DNA from: Rahnella laticis
GTDB lineage: Bacteria; Pseudomonadota; Gammaproteobacteria; Enterobacterales; Enterobacteriaceae
Assembly: GCF_015644585.1 (NCBI RefSeq)
Contig: NZ_JADOBI010000003.1
Location: 1-64,000, forward strand
DNA: 64,000 nucleotides
Direction: 5' to 3'
In this document: positions 30,971-39,745 of the stretch, in pieces
Layout: every line of letters starts with the position of its first letter
Position numbering within the stretch: position 1 is the stretch's first letter
The notes under the pieces: model-generated
Told to the model about the DNA's origin: nothing
The model's database searches: none
The model's input: the letters and a program-made list of their open reading frames with translations, nothing else
Made by a program: the position numbers and the translations under genes

Positions 30971-31398
30971 AATACGCACCTTTCTTTCGTTAGTTTCGTT
31001 AATTAATGGAGCGGAAGCAATCCGTTGAATTAATTATCGGCGAATCAATGAAAGCGGACGTAATGCAACGTAAAGAAGTTTAACCATTGTGGTAAAAATA
31101 AGGAGAGAATGAAAGTAAACATTTCCTGCAGGATAACTGACCGAAAATCAAAGATATTTAATGGAGAAAGTATGGAGAGTTTTTAAAGTTATTTATAACC
31201 CGGACAACATTCGCACAAATCGACTCGAGAGTGCAATCACTGTTATGATTATTTTTTAGGGTTTTACCTGTCGCCGTGATCACCTGCACAGCCGGGGCGA
31301 CAGAGGAACGGTTTTCGCGTGCGCGAAAGCTGATTTTAACAACAAAATTCCCCGGTATCTTCCCTGCGGAATGATGACCGGGACATAAGGGAGTGTTT
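30971..31398. other. Intergenic region between the DUF1471 gene and yedI
   Basis: About 430 bases. It holds a 25-codon frame (ATG at 31110, MKVNISCRITD...) behind AAGGAG, probably not a gene. It also holds an inverted repeat TGTCGCC/GGCGACA (31269-31303) and the palindrome TTTCGCG-TG-CGCGAAA (31312-31327) near the yedI start. The two promoters must lie here. Confidence 0.4.
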
Positions 31399-32313
31399 AT
31401 GGCGGGTGGCAGCCTTCTGGCCTTGATCGACGATATTGCATCCATACTTGATGATGTAGCCGCAATGAGTAAGGTCGCGGCAAAAAAAACAGCCAGTGTG
31501 TTGGGAGACGATCTGGCACTGAACGCGCAACAAGTTTCCGGTGTTAAAGCCGACCGGGAATTGCCGATTGTCTGGGCCGTGGCAAAAGGTTCGATGGTCA
31601 ATAAGGCTATTCTGGTACCGCTGGCGCTGCTGATCAGCGCGTTCATTCCCTGGGCAATTACGCCGCTGCTGATGATTGGCGGTGCGTACTTATGTTATGA
31701 AGGCTTCGAGAAAGTCGCGCACAAACTGATGCCCGGCGATCATCACGAAGAGAAACCGGCCACACCGCAGGTAAAAGATGAGGCCGATGCCAAAAAACTG
31801 GAAAAAGAAAAAGTAAAAGGTGCCGTGCGTACCGATTTCATTCTTTCTGCTGAAATCATCGTGATCTCGCTGGGCATCGTATCATCTGCACCGTTCCTCA
31901 ATCAGGTCACCGTTATGGTGCTGATTGCCGTCGCCATGACCGTCGGCGTTTACGGGCTGGTCGGCGCGATTGTCAAAATTGACGACGCCGGTTTGTATCT
32001 CAGCAAGCTTTCAGGTAAAAGCAGCGTAATGAATGGCGTACGCGCGTTTGGCCGCGTCATCGTGAACGCCGCCCCGTGGCTGATGAAAACACTTTCTGTC
32101 GTTGGCACAATCGCGATGTTCCTGGTGGGCGGCAGTATTATCAGCCACGGTTTGCCGTTTATGCACAGCCTGATTGAACCGCTGACTCACGGCCACGAAA
32201 GCTGGATCAACACGCTGATTACCGGCGCAACGGATTTAGTGGTCGGCCTTATCGTCGGCGCCGCCGTTCTGGCGCTGGTGATGCTCGGGCAGAAGATGTT
32301 CGGGAAGAAATAA
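31399..32313 (+). CDS. yedI: DUF808 family inner membrane protein YedI
   Basis: A 304-residue membrane protein of unknown function, matching E. coli YedI. The conserved MAGGSLLALIDDIASILDDVAAMSKVAAKKTASVLGDD N-terminus is followed by about five to six membrane helices and a charged, Lys/Glu-rich loop (about residues 115-145). An AAGGGAG ribosome binding site supports the ATG start over a GTG two codons earlier. It is monocistronic and convergent with the methyltransferase gene. Confidence 0.9.
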   Translation: MAGGSLLALIDDIASILDDVAAMSKVAAKKTASVLGDDLALNAQQVSGVKADRELPIVWAVAKGSMVNKAILVPLALLISAFIPWAITPLLMIGGAYLCYEGFEKVAHKLMPGDHHEEKPATPQVKDEADAKKLEKEKVKGAVRTDFILSAEIIVISLGIVSSAPFLNQVTVMVLIAVAMTVGVYGLVGAIVKIDDAGLYLSKLSGKSSVMNGVRAFGRVIVNAAPWLMKTLSVVGTIAMFLVGGSIISHGLPFMHSLIEPLTHGHESWINTLITGATDLVVGLIVGAAVLALVMLGQKMFGKK

Positions 32314-32320
32314 GCATCAC

Positions 32321-32349
32321 TTTCGCCCTCCCCTCACGGGAGGGCGAAA
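32321..32349. repeat. Strong hairpin between convergent yedI and methyltransferase genes
   Basis: TTTCGCCCTCCC and GGGAGGGCGAAA form a 12-base perfect stem with a 5-base loop. Neither strand has a T run after the stem, so it is not a textbook terminator, though its position suggests it ends transcripts or protects 3' ends. Confidence 0.6.
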
Positions 32350-32364
32350 AACCTATCAGGCACT

Positions 32365-33132
32365 TTACCCCTTAGAAGCCACCAGCATCATAATGTCGCT
32401 GGTAAACGAACCGTCGGGCTGGATCTCAAAGTGGCGGACCACGTCATCTGACATCACTTTTTGTATTTCGCGGATAGCGACGGAGAAATGCTCCGGCGTG
32501 CGCATACGGGCAATCCAGCTGGTGAATTCCAGCGGCAGGCGGTCGGTGGTGACCTCACCGGCAATCAGCCCGGCACCGGATGCCATTTCCAGCCATTCGC
32601 CCGGAGAATAGTTGCGGACGTGCGAGGTATCGCGCAAAACCTCGACCGTTTGCAGATAAATATCCAGCAGCGGATGCCCCGGCGACACCACGTCCATCAT
32701 GATAAATTTGCCGCCCGGTTTCAGCACTCGCGCCACTTCACGCAGCGCCTGCCCGACATCGTGCCAGTGGTGCGCGGAATACCGGCTGATGATGATATCC
32801 GCACTGGCGCTGGCGAACGGCAACGATTCTGCCACTCCCTGCTGAGTGGTGATATTTTCCAGCTGCTTATCTTTCGCGGCCTGCGCTACCACGTCCAGCA
32901 TTTGCGCCGACAAATCATAGGCAATCACATTTTTTACGGCGCGCGCCGCAACAAAACTGGCGTGTCCTGCGCCGCAGCCCAGATCAATGACCTGCGCATC
33001 CGGGAATGGCGCCAGTAAAACGGCCAGACGCTGTAAATCCGCGCCCTGCGAGTGAACGGCGCTGGTCAGGTAATTTTGTGCCTGCGAACCAAATTGCTTA
33101 TCAACCGCCTGACTGTGGGTATTTGTTGTCAT
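32365..33132 (-). CDS. Class I SAM-dependent methyltransferase (UbiE/YafE-like)
   Basis: A 255-residue cytoplasmic methyltransferase of the Methyltransf_11 type. The SAM site is VIDLGCGAGHASF near residue 50. Then come YDLSAQML, the post-motif SADIIISRYSAHHWHD, and LKPGGKFIMMDVVSPGHPLLD. The ATG beginning MTTNTHSQAVD was chosen because AGGAG lies eight bases upstream; an ATG two codons earlier is too close to it. The substrate is unknown. It is divergent from an MmyB-type regulator, which probably controls it. Confidence 0.85.
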   Translation of the reverse strand: MTTNTHSQAVDKQFGSQAQNYLTSAVHSQGADLQRLAVLLAPFPDAQVIDLGCGAGHASFVAARAVKNVIAYDLSAQMLDVVAQAAKDKQLENITTQQGVAESLPFASASADIIISRYSAHHWHDVGQALREVARVLKPGGKFIMMDVVSPGHPLLDIYLQTVEVLRDTSHVRNYSPGEWLEMASGAGLIAGEVTTDRLPLEFTSWIARMRTPEHFSVAIREIQKVMSDDVVRHFEIQPDGSFTSDIMMLVASKG

Positions 33133-33272
33133 TTTCATTGCTCCTGTTTGCCTTATTATTTTCGTCGAAACGCCGGTTTCAGATGACCTCAAAATCACTA
33201 TAGGCATTGTTCTATACGGGTACAATATGAGCATTTATACTGGTATGAGTTACTTCCAGCCTGAGAAAAAAT

Positions 33273-34064
33273 ATGATTGATAACGCAGAGTCGCTCAGCG
33301 GCCCGGGAGCCTTAGGCGCCTTTTTACGCACACATCGCGAACGCGTCACGCCGGAAATGGTGGGCCTTCCCGGTTCTGCGCGGCGCAGAACCAGCGGGCT
33401 GCGGCGCGAGGAGCTGGCACAAATCAGCGGCATCAGCGCCACGTGGTATACCTGGATTGAACAGGGGCGCGATGTCTCGATTTCTGCCGCCACGCTGGAC
33501 AGGCTGGCGAAATCCCTGCAAATGGAACCGGCCGCCCGCGAATATCTGTTCAGTCTGGCGTCGGTGAAAGATCCGCTTGCCGTGCCCCTGTCGGGCGCGC
33601 CGGATGACAGCCTGAAGAATTGCGTCAATCAGATCGCAGGCCCGGGCTATCTGCTCGACAGTTGCTGGAATGTGCTGGCGTGGAATCCCCCCGCAGGCGC
33701 GTTATTCAGCGGCTGGCTGGGAACGGTTGAACAGCCTAATCTGCTGGATTTTATGTTTCTGCATCCGCTTGCACGGCAGCTGGTACCCAACTGGGCAGAA
33801 CGCGCTAAACGCGTGGTGGCAGAATTTCGTGCGGAAACCAGTCATTACGCGCATTCCGACGCCGTGCGTCAGAAAGTGATCAGCCTGCGCGGGCAAAGCA
33901 GCGAATTCAATCAGTGGTGGACGCAGCAGGAAGTGCTGGCGCGCGAAGGCGGCGCACGGCGTTTTAACCACCCGCTCAGCGGCGAAACGGGTTACCGGCA
34001 GCAAACGTTTTTCCCGGCGGGTTACGCTGATTGCAAACTGGTGATGCTGGTGCCGGAAAGCTGA
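33273..34064 (+). CDS. XRE family regulator with MmyB-like ligand-binding domain
   Basis: A 263-residue protein. The N-terminal helix-turn-helix (about 10-85) has RRTSGLRREELAQISGISATWYTWIEQGRD, typical of this group. The C-terminal MmyB/MLTR-like domain contains LLDSCWNVLAWNPPAGALF and RRFNHPLSGE. MmyB-type domains have PAS-like folds that may bind fatty acids or other small ligands. It is divergent from the SAM methyltransferase gene with a 140-base shared region. Confidence 0.88.
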   Translation: MIDNAESLSGPGALGAFLRTHRERVTPEMVGLPGSARRRTSGLRREELAQISGISATWYTWIEQGRDVSISAATLDRLAKSLQMEPAAREYLFSLASVKDPLAVPLSGAPDDSLKNCVNQIAGPGYLLDSCWNVLAWNPPAGALFSGWLGTVEQPNLLDFMFLHPLARQLVPNWAERAKRVVAEFRAETSHYAHSDAVRQKVISLRGQSSEFNQWWTQQEVLAREGGARRFNHPLSGETGYRQQTFFPAGYADCKLVMLVPES

Positions 34065-34196
34065 ATTGCACTGACGGACAGCCTGCTGTTTTTTCTCACT
34101 TATTTGATCTCTGCGCTAATTGACATCCAGCGGCCAGATATGTGAGGCTGATTTGATTGGTTTCATAGATGATTTCCGGCTTCCAGGACACCGTAG

Positions 34197-34745
34197 ATGA
34201 TGACACGCCAGATTTATCAGGACGAAAAGATTGAGATCCGCGCCGCAACCGAACTGGAAGCGATCACGCATTTTGCTGCCGTTCAGGCTTCCGTCGCCGA
34301 GATTGGTGAGTGGGAATCCTGGTGTACGGATAAATATTCGCTGGAAGACAGCCGGAAATATCTCACCGACAGCGAGCACAAACGTCATCGCGGCACAGAA
34401 TTCAATTTCTGTCTGTTTGAACGTGCCAGCGGCAATCTGATTGGCAGCGTGGGCATCAACCGTATCAGTCAGGATTATAAGTTTTCTAATCTTGGCTACT
34501 GGATCCGCACCGGTTATACCGGTCAGGGCCTGGCCACGCTGGCGGTCAGGGCCACGGCGCAGTTCGCGTTTAAAGAGCTTGAACTGACGCGACTGGAAAT
34601 CGTCGCGATGGACGGCAATGACCGCAGCCGCCGCGTCGCGGAAAAAGCAGGCGCGACGTCCGAAGGTTTGCACCGCAACCGGCTTTATTATCATGGTCAG
34701 CCGCGCGACGCCTGGATGTATTCCCTGATCCCCGGCGATCTCTGA
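34197..34745 (+). CDS. GNAT family N-acetyltransferase (RimJ/RimL-like)
   Basis: A 182-residue acetyltransferase. The acetyl-CoA site is GYTGQGLATLAVRATAQFAF near residue 105. The preceding strand LGYWIRTG and the later MDGNDRSRRVAEKAGATSEGLHRNRLYYHGQPRDAWMYSLI are typical of the RimJ/RimL type that acetylates N-terminal or small-molecule amines. The target is unknown. Two adjacent ATGs can serve as start. It is followed after 34 bases by a sulfurtransferase gene. Confidence 0.88.
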   Translation: MMTRQIYQDEKIEIRAATELEAITHFAAVQASVAEIGEWESWCTDKYSLEDSRKYLTDSEHKRHRGTEFNFCLFERASGNLIGSVGINRISQDYKFSNLGYWIRTGYTGQGLATLAVRATAQFAFKELELTRLEIVAMDGNDRSRRVAEKAGATSEGLHRNRLYYHGQPRDAWMYSLIPGDL

Positions 34746-34779
34746 GGCTGGCTCCACAAAAAAGATAAGGCAACAGAAC

Positions 34780-35625
34780 ATGACTTTCTCTACCCATACC
34801 GTTTCTACCGACTGGCTGGCGAAGAATCTGAATTCACCGGACGTGGTCATTATCGATTGCCGTAAATCGAAACCGGGCATTACTCCGCCGATTGATTTTC
34901 ATGGCAAATATATTGAGGCGCACATTCCCGGCGCTATTTACGTTGAAGTTGACAGTATTTCCGACTGCACTACCGGCCTGCCGCATATGATGCCGACGGC
35001 GGAAGAATTCTCCGCGTCGATGAGCCGTCTTGGCGTGGCCGACACGCAAACCATCGTGCTTTACGATGAAGGGGATTTGTTCTCCGCGCCGCGTGTCTGG
35101 TGGATGCTGACCAGTTTCGGCGCGAAAAGCGTGCGCGTGCTCGATGGCGGGCTGAATGCCTGGATTGCTGAAGGTAAACCCGTTCAGAGCGGCGAACACA
35201 CCCGTGTGCCGTCGACGTTCAATGCCCGGCTGGTGCGCCCGGTCGTCGCCAGCGCGCAGCAGGTGAAAGATGCCATCGGGAAGGTACAGATTATCGATGC
35301 ACGCTCGCAGGCGCGTTTCAAAGCCGAAGCGCCGGAACCACGTCCGGGGCTGCACGGCGGACATATTCCGCAGAGCCTCAGCGTGCCGTTTACCGAGCTG
35401 ACGCAGGAAGGCCACATGAAATCGCCACAGGAGCTGAAAGCGACGTTTGAACGGTTGGGCGTGGATCTGAATAAGCCGGTGATCACCAGCTGCGGTTCCG
35501 GCGTTACCGCCGCAGCGCTGGCTTTCGGGCTGGACGCGCTGGGCGTGAAAGATGTGCTGTTGTACGACGGTTCATGGGCCGAATGGGGCGACGTGAACGA
35601 AGATTTCCCGATAGAAACACACTGA
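34780..35625 (+). CDS. sseA: 3-mercaptopyruvate sulfurtransferase-like rhodanese
   Basis: A 281-residue sulfurtransferase with two tandem rhodanese domains, the length of E. coli SseA. The N-terminal domain is inactive but keeps HIPGAIYVEVD and YDEGDLFSAPRVWWML. The C-terminal domain has the active loop CGSGVTAA, where CGSGV is the mercaptopyruvate-type variant rather than the thiosulfate type. It probably moves sulfur from 3-mercaptopyruvate to thiols or cyanide. It differs enough from E. coli SseA that it may be a paralogue; the symbol is by family. Confidence 0.8.
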   Translation: MTFSTHTVSTDWLAKNLNSPDVVIIDCRKSKPGITPPIDFHGKYIEAHIPGAIYVEVDSISDCTTGLPHMMPTAEEFSASMSRLGVADTQTIVLYDEGDLFSAPRVWWMLTSFGAKSVRVLDGGLNAWIAEGKPVQSGEHTRVPSTFNARLVRPVVASAQQVKDAIGKVQIIDARSQARFKAEAPEPRPGLHGGHIPQSLSVPFTELTQEGHMKSPQELKATFERLGVDLNKPVITSCGSGVTAAALAFGLDALGVKDVLLYDGSWAEWGDVNEDFPIETH

Positions 35626-35646
35626 TTATCCGCGGATCTGACAGAC

Positions 35647-35672
35647 AAAACCGGACGCTGAAGTCCGGTTTT
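35647..35672. terminator. Terminator after the sulfurtransferase gene
   Basis: AAAACCGGAC and GTCCGGTTTT pair around a 6-base loop and are followed by TT on the plus strand. It serves the convergent PhnD-like gene too. Confidence 0.85.
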
Positions 35673-36470
35673 TTAGCTGACAGATTCCGGCATCAGCTCA
35701 CGCACGCCAAACTCCTCAGCAATTCTTTTCATCTGCCGGATCACTTCATACGCCGGTCGCGGCACTTCGGTAAACGATTCGATCAGCAACGGTTTACTCA
35801 CCGCTTCGCGGGAAACTTCATGCAATGCCTGTCTCAGCATCGCCAGATGTTCTGGGGATGTTTGCGCGGAAGTGATCAGCGGAAGTCCCGGCACGGCAGC
35901 CGTTTGCCCGACGACAACCAGCCCGCTGATCCGTTCCGGATCGGTGCGGCGCAGCAGTTCGAGCGTTACGCAGTCAATCGCCGCAATGTCGGCCTTATGA
36001 TGCTGCACGTACAGAAGTGATTCGAGATGGCTGCCGGTTGCCAGCGCCCCGGAGAAGAATTTTCCGTTTTCGGCCAGCGGCGCAACCAGTGCTCGCAGGC
36101 TGTTGTAGCCTGACTGTGAATCGGTGCTGTTGAAAGCCAGCCTGCGATGGCGAAAGCTGGTCAGATGTAAGCCGCTGTGTTCTTCACGCGCCAGCAGAAA
36201 ACTGCGGTAACGGAAACCATCACAGCCGGGCGCACGGTAACTGAATGTGCCGACCAGCTGCACCTCCGGCAGGCTTTCCACCAGCGGGAAACCGCAGGTC
36301 TGGCTCAGCAACAAATCTTTATTCTGCCAGTGCGCCAGCAAATCCTTCGGCCAGCTCAGTGAAACCGGCAGTGGTTTCATGCCCAGCCGCTTGAGTTTGC
36401 CCAGTAACGCAACGGTGAAAATTTCCACGTCCAGCGGGGAAATGGCGTACATCGGTAAAGACATCAGCAT
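35673..36470 (-). CDS. PhnD-like phosphate/phosphonate binding protein without signal peptide
   Basis: A 265-residue protein resembling the PhnD/PtxB solute-binding family: YRAPGCDGFRYRSFLL, FNSTDSQSGYNSLRALVAPL, GSHLESLLYVQHHKADIAAIDCVTLELL and VVVGQTAAVPGLPLITS. These match the ligand-binding core, but the protein starts directly at MLMSLPMYAISPLDVEIF with no Sec signal. It is therefore probably cytoplasmic and may sense or bind a ligand rather than feed an ABC transporter. No permease or ATPase is nearby. It follows a fatty acid desaturase gene by 15 bases. Confidence 0.72.
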   Translation of the reverse strand: MLMSLPMYAISPLDVEIFTVALLGKLKRLGMKPLPVSLSWPKDLLAHWQNKDLLLSQTCGFPLVESLPEVQLVGTFSYRAPGCDGFRYRSFLLAREEHSGLHLTSFRHRRLAFNSTDSQSGYNSLRALVAPLAENGKFFSGALATGSHLESLLYVQHHKADIAAIDCVTLELLRRTDPERISGLVVVGQTAAVPGLPLITSAQTSPEHLAMLRQALHEVSREAVSKPLLIESFTEVPRPAYEVIRQMKRIAEEFGVRELMPESVS

Positions 36471-36485
36471 GATCTGGCAGCTCCG

Positions 36486-37493
36486 TCAGGGGGTGTCCTG
36501 CTGATAATCATAGTCGCTGTGACCGTTTTCTGCTGCCGGATCTCCCGCAGCAAACGGATGCATTTCCACCGCGACCGGCGCGCGCGTATGCTGCCAGAAC
36601 CACTCGCGGTAACCTTTTACGACAAACCCTTCGCTGCGCCGGATATACGCATCGCGGTCGGCAAAATATACCTGCCTCAGCGCAAACCACGGCACGCCCG
36701 GCAAATCGTGATGCACCAGATGATAGTTGAGATTCAGAAACAGCAGACGCCAGACAAAACCGGCTTCGTTGAGCGTGGAACGTGCTTCAGGTGAGTGTTC
36801 AGCGCGATGCTCATAGAACGAGCGCACTTTCGTCAGGCTCAGTGCCGGATAGCTGATGGCCAGCACAAACCAGCCCGGAGATAACCCCTGCCGCGCCATC
36901 CAGACCAGCAACAGCGCCAGCAAAATTCCGTGAACCAGCCACATCGCGACGGTACGCCATTCACCGCGAAAAACGGCCTGCAGCGCGCCGGTCAGCGTGC
37001 TGAAAATATCCAGCAGCGGGCCGAGTATCATCCGGCCAGGCAAGGTATTGCGCAGACGGACAACGGCCATCATCGCAGGCGTCAGGCTTTCCCAGCTTCT
37101 GCGGCTGAAATAATAGGCTTCGGGATCGTCACCGGGGATCGTCAGATGTTCATTGTTGTGATGCTGCAAATGCGTGTCGCGGTAAAGTCCGTAGGGATAC
37201 CAGACCGCCAGCGGCAAGGTGCCGAGCAGCTGGTTCAGCCAGGTTTTACGTGTGGGATGGCCGTGAATAAGTTCGTGTTGCAGCGACATATACCAGGCGG
37301 TAAACCCGATGAGCAAAGGCGTACCGAGCCACGGACCGAGGCTGTTCCAGAAGAACACCACAGAAAACCAGCCGCCGTAAATGGCGAAAATCAGGCACCA
37401 CGTCGGTATTTCCAGCCGCCACCAAAGGCTGCGGGAACGCGCTTTAATTTCGCCCCGTTGCTGCGGGCTGAGATAGAAAGAAGAGGACGCCAT
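36486..37493 (-). CDS. Membrane fatty acid desaturase family protein
   Basis: A 335-residue integral membrane di-iron protein. Three histidine boxes are in place: HELIHGH near residue 93, HLQHHNNEH near 128, and HLVHHD near 275. Four to five hydrophobic segments surround them. The family includes acyl-lipid desaturases and hydroxylases of fatty acids or carotenoids; the substrate here is unknown. No ribosome binding site is obvious before the ATG, and a long inverted repeat covers the start. It is followed by the PhnD-like gene in the same unit. Confidence 0.85.
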   Translation of the reverse strand: MASSSFYLSPQQRGEIKARSRSLWWRLEIPTWCLIFAIYGGWFSVVFFWNSLGPWLGTPLLIGFTAWYMSLQHELIHGHPTRKTWLNQLLGTLPLAVWYPYGLYRDTHLQHHNNEHLTIPGDDPEAYYFSRRSWESLTPAMMAVVRLRNTLPGRMILGPLLDIFSTLTGALQAVFRGEWRTVAMWLVHGILLALLLVWMARQGLSPGWFVLAISYPALSLTKVRSFYEHRAEHSPEARSTLNEAGFVWRLLFLNLNYHLVHHDLPGVPWFALRQVYFADRDAYIRRSEGFVVKGYREWFWQHTRAPVAVEMHPFAAGDPAAENGHSDYDYQQDTP

Positions 37494-37527
37494 AATGTGC
37501 CGGAGTAAGAAAACTTCGGCACATTAT
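37492..37527. repeat. Inverted repeat covering the desaturase start codon
   Basis: A perfect 11-base repeat (ATAATGTGCCG / CGGCACATTAT) with a 14-base centre lies over the start codon. It reaches a -10-like GATAAT on the minus strand. It may be an operator or an mRNA hairpin that hides the start. Confidence 0.55.
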
Positions 37528-37543
37528 CGGATGACAGTTTGCT

Positions 37544-37586
37544 GCCGCTAACTAACTTAAAACACTATCTATTGCCAGTTAGCGGC
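37544..37586. repeat. Second inverted repeat between agp and the desaturase
   Basis: A perfect 10-base repeat (GCCGCTAACT / AGTTAGCGGC) with a 23-base centre lies 11 bases after the agp stop. It lacks a T run and so is a poor intrinsic terminator. Confidence 0.45.
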
Positions 37587-37596
37587 TAAGGCCGGT

Positions 37597-38898
37597 TCAG
37601 CCCTGCAAATCTTTCTGTACGGCCTGAGTGAACTGTTCCATCGGGCAGAAGCCCTGCTTATCAACTTTACAGCCGTCGATTTGCAACGTGACACGCTCAG
37701 GAGGATTTTTCAGGCTCAGGGCAACGTTGTTGCGGATCTGACGCGCTGTCGGATAAACGTATTCGATCTTCATCAGATCTTTATCCGCTTTCTTGTCATG
37801 CCAGCGCTGGAAGACCACCGTGCCGCTGATTGGCGTGCGTTCAAATTGCCCCGGCAGGGTGTAATCCTGCGTTTTCAGTGCCGCAAGCAATGAAGCGATG
37901 TTCGAGTCATGCCCGACCAGCAGAGCCAGTTTTGCCTGCTGTGCAGCTTTTTCATCCGCGGTCGAAGCCTGTTTCGGATCAAGCGCGCCGGAGATGAACG
38001 TCAGTAAAGGCTTAGCGGCATTGGCAGCAATCGCCGGAGAGCCAAACAGCGTTTCGTGATACAGATTTTTGATGGTTTCCAGTTTCGTCCACTGATCGTC
38101 TGTGCTGATTTTCCCCCACGCCACGTCCTTCATCGGGAAACCTTCGTAATATTGCAGCATGAATGCATCTGCCGCGCCGGTTGCCATACGCAACGGCCCG
38201 GTAATGCCCGGTTCTTTACCCTGCGTCAGCACCACATCCGAAGGCTGAGACGCCAGATCGCATTGCTGTTTCTCTTTGCAGATTTTGCTGTTTTTATAAT
38301 CGAGAATATTTTCGAGCAACGCATAGTTCGGCTTCAGACGCTGATTCAGGCCTGGCAAACCGCCTTCGCCCGCGTGCTGGCTGATGGAGTTCAGCGCACT
38401 GGTTTTAAAGCTGTCATTCACTTCGGCGGTAATGACCGGGTTGAATACCGGATCCATTTTGCCAATTTCTACACGGTTGATGACCGGCACATCACAGCCG
38501 GGAAATGCGCCGGTGGTGATATGTTTCGCGGTATCAATCGTGCGCGGCAGGCTGTTGGCATAGGCGAAAACCTGCTGAGTTTCCGGGCAACCCGCAGCAG
38601 GCAGAAGCTTATCTTTCGCCAGCCATGCGCGAAGGTAATGCCCCATATGCCCGGAGATCTGGCCGCCTTTCGGGGTCAGTAATCCCCCTTCTGTTTTCCA
38701 GACCGGCCAGGTGTGCGTGGTGGATTCCGCCAGGACATCACCATAATTCACCAGCGGCGCACGGATGCCGTGACGGCTGAGAACCAGTACCTGTTGCAGT
38801 TCCAGGTTATCGGATTGTGCGGCCTGAGCGGCGGGCAGTGAGAGTGGCAATAAGCAGGCAAGTGCGGTTAAAGCGAGATAACGCGACGTTGTTTTCAC
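37597..38898 (-). CDS. agp: Glucose-1-phosphatase (histidine acid phosphatase) precursor
   Basis: A periplasmic phosphatase of 433 residues that releases glucose from glucose-1-phosphate and can attack phytate. The signal peptide ends near LPAAQAAQS. Catalytic histidine H43 lies in RHGIRAP, and the proton-donor motif is HDSNIASLL near residue 330. The HDSN rather than HDTN sequence and the overall match (TGAFPGCD, LQYYEGFPM, QRWHDKKADKDLMKIEYVY) point to Agp rather than the phytase AppA. It is monocistronic. No Pho box was seen. Confidence 0.94.
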   Translation of the reverse strand: MKTTSRYLALTALACLLPLSLPAAQAAQSDNLELQQVLVLSRHGIRAPLVNYGDVLAESTTHTWPVWKTEGGLLTPKGGQISGHMGHYLRAWLAKDKLLPAAGCPETQQVFAYANSLPRTIDTAKHITTGAFPGCDVPVINRVEIGKMDPVFNPVITAEVNDSFKTSALNSISQHAGEGGLPGLNQRLKPNYALLENILDYKNSKICKEKQQCDLASQPSDVVLTQGKEPGITGPLRMATGAADAFMLQYYEGFPMKDVAWGKISTDDQWTKLETIKNLYHETLFGSPAIAANAAKPLLTFISGALDPKQASTADEKAAQQAKLALLVGHDSNIASLLAALKTQDYTLPGQFERTPISGTVVFQRWHDKKADKDLMKIEYVYPTARQIRNNVALSLKNPPERVTLQIDGCKVDKQGFCPMEQFTQAVQKDLQG

Positions 38899-39071
38899 GA
38901 GTGATCCTCTTTATGAATATTCCCTGAAATAGAAAAGCACCGCACTCATTCTGCGTTCAACAGATTGATAAGTGCGGTGAATTTTCAGCATAGGTGAATA
39001 TTGAGAAAAAGAGGGAGATCGTGCTCACAACCCCGGCCTGCATTGTCACAAAAGTGTAACAATGCAGAGCG

Positions 39072-39683
39072 TCAGAACTGATACCTCAGCCAGGCAAAGA
39101 ACACATTCCCGTTGTTGTAGGTTCCCGGAATATACGTGGCCTGGAAAGTCAGCTTGTTATAACCGATGGAGGCCAGCGGTAAAACGATAGGAATAGGAAT
39201 ATATTTATAGTCATCACGCGCCGTCACGGCGGCGGTATAACCCAGACCTAAACGGAAATCTTTATCCTGCGCAGGTGTCCATATTTTCTCCCAGCCATAA
39301 CCGCCGATCGGTTCCCATTTATTATGCGAGTCTTTAAACGCCATAAAATAAATGCCGTTCCAGTTTCCTTTATCATCATAGCGGGAAATACCGTAACCGC
39401 CGCCCCAGGGACGCTCGTTATATTTGTCAGTCTTCTCTTTATCGTAGGTCAGCCGGTTGTGCCAGGTAATAACCGGCAGATACAAATCCTGAGAATCAGA
39501 GTCATTCCAGGTGGTGGAGACCTTGTCTTTAAAATCGGACCAGACATTGGCTGCCAGCGACTTGTACTCGACGGTATCCGGATCGCTGACCGGATGTATT
39601 CCACTGTTGTTGGCCCACAGGTTTGGGCTAAAAATTACAAATACTAATAAACCAACATCCCTGAGATTTTTCTTATTTATCAT
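39072..39683 (-). CDS. pagP: Lipid A palmitoyltransferase PagP, copy 1
   Basis: An outer-membrane beta-barrel enzyme that adds palmitate to lipid A. It is 203 residues from the chosen ATG; AAGGAG lies 11 bases upstream and a GTG and a TTG nearer to it are alternatives. The signal peptide ends at FSPNLWA. The catalytic His is in [15 protein letters not shown], and Asp-Ser in [13 protein letters not shown]. The C-terminal FFAWLRYQF is the barrel-insertion signal with the final Phe. It is close to E. coli PagP in these motifs but has about 20 extra residues before the barrel. A second copy lies directly upstream. Confidence 0.93.
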   Translation of the reverse strand: MINKKNLRDVGLLVFVIFSPNLWANNSGIHPVSDPDTVEYKSLAANVWSDFKDKVSTTWNDSDSQDLYLPVITWHNRLTYDKEKTDKYNERPWGGGYGISRYDDKGNWNGIYFMAFKDSHNKWEPIGGYGWEKIWTPAQDKDFRLGLGYTAAVTARDDYKYIPIPIVLPLASIGYNKLTFQATYIPGTYNNGNVFFAWLRYQF

Positions 39684-39715
39684 ATTCAACTTCACTCCTT
39701 ATCGAAGCAATATCA

Positions 39716-39745
39716 TAAACAAAGCATAAGAAAATATGTTAAACA
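39716..39745 (-). promoter_or_regulatory. AT-rich upstream region of pagP copy 1 with two TGTTTA motifs
   Basis: Two TGTTTA motifs on the minus strand lie 24 bases apart. TGTTTA is the PhoP half-site, but the normal spacing is 11 bases between starts, so this is only a weak hint of PhoP control. Confidence 0.2.

Noticed and set aside
31158-31646. 162-codon minus-strand frame at the yedI start
   Set aside because: Composition is that of a shadow frame and it overlaps the conserved N-terminus of yedI.
34116-34880. 254-codon minus-strand frame opposite the acetyltransferase
   Set aside because: It covers the GNAT gene and the start of the sulfurtransferase gene, both of which have intact family motifs on the other strand.
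38939-38982. Inverted repeat CACCGCACT...AGTGCGGTG upstream of agp
   Set aside because: Long loop and no known regulator motif; left as unassigned. No Pho box was found for agp.
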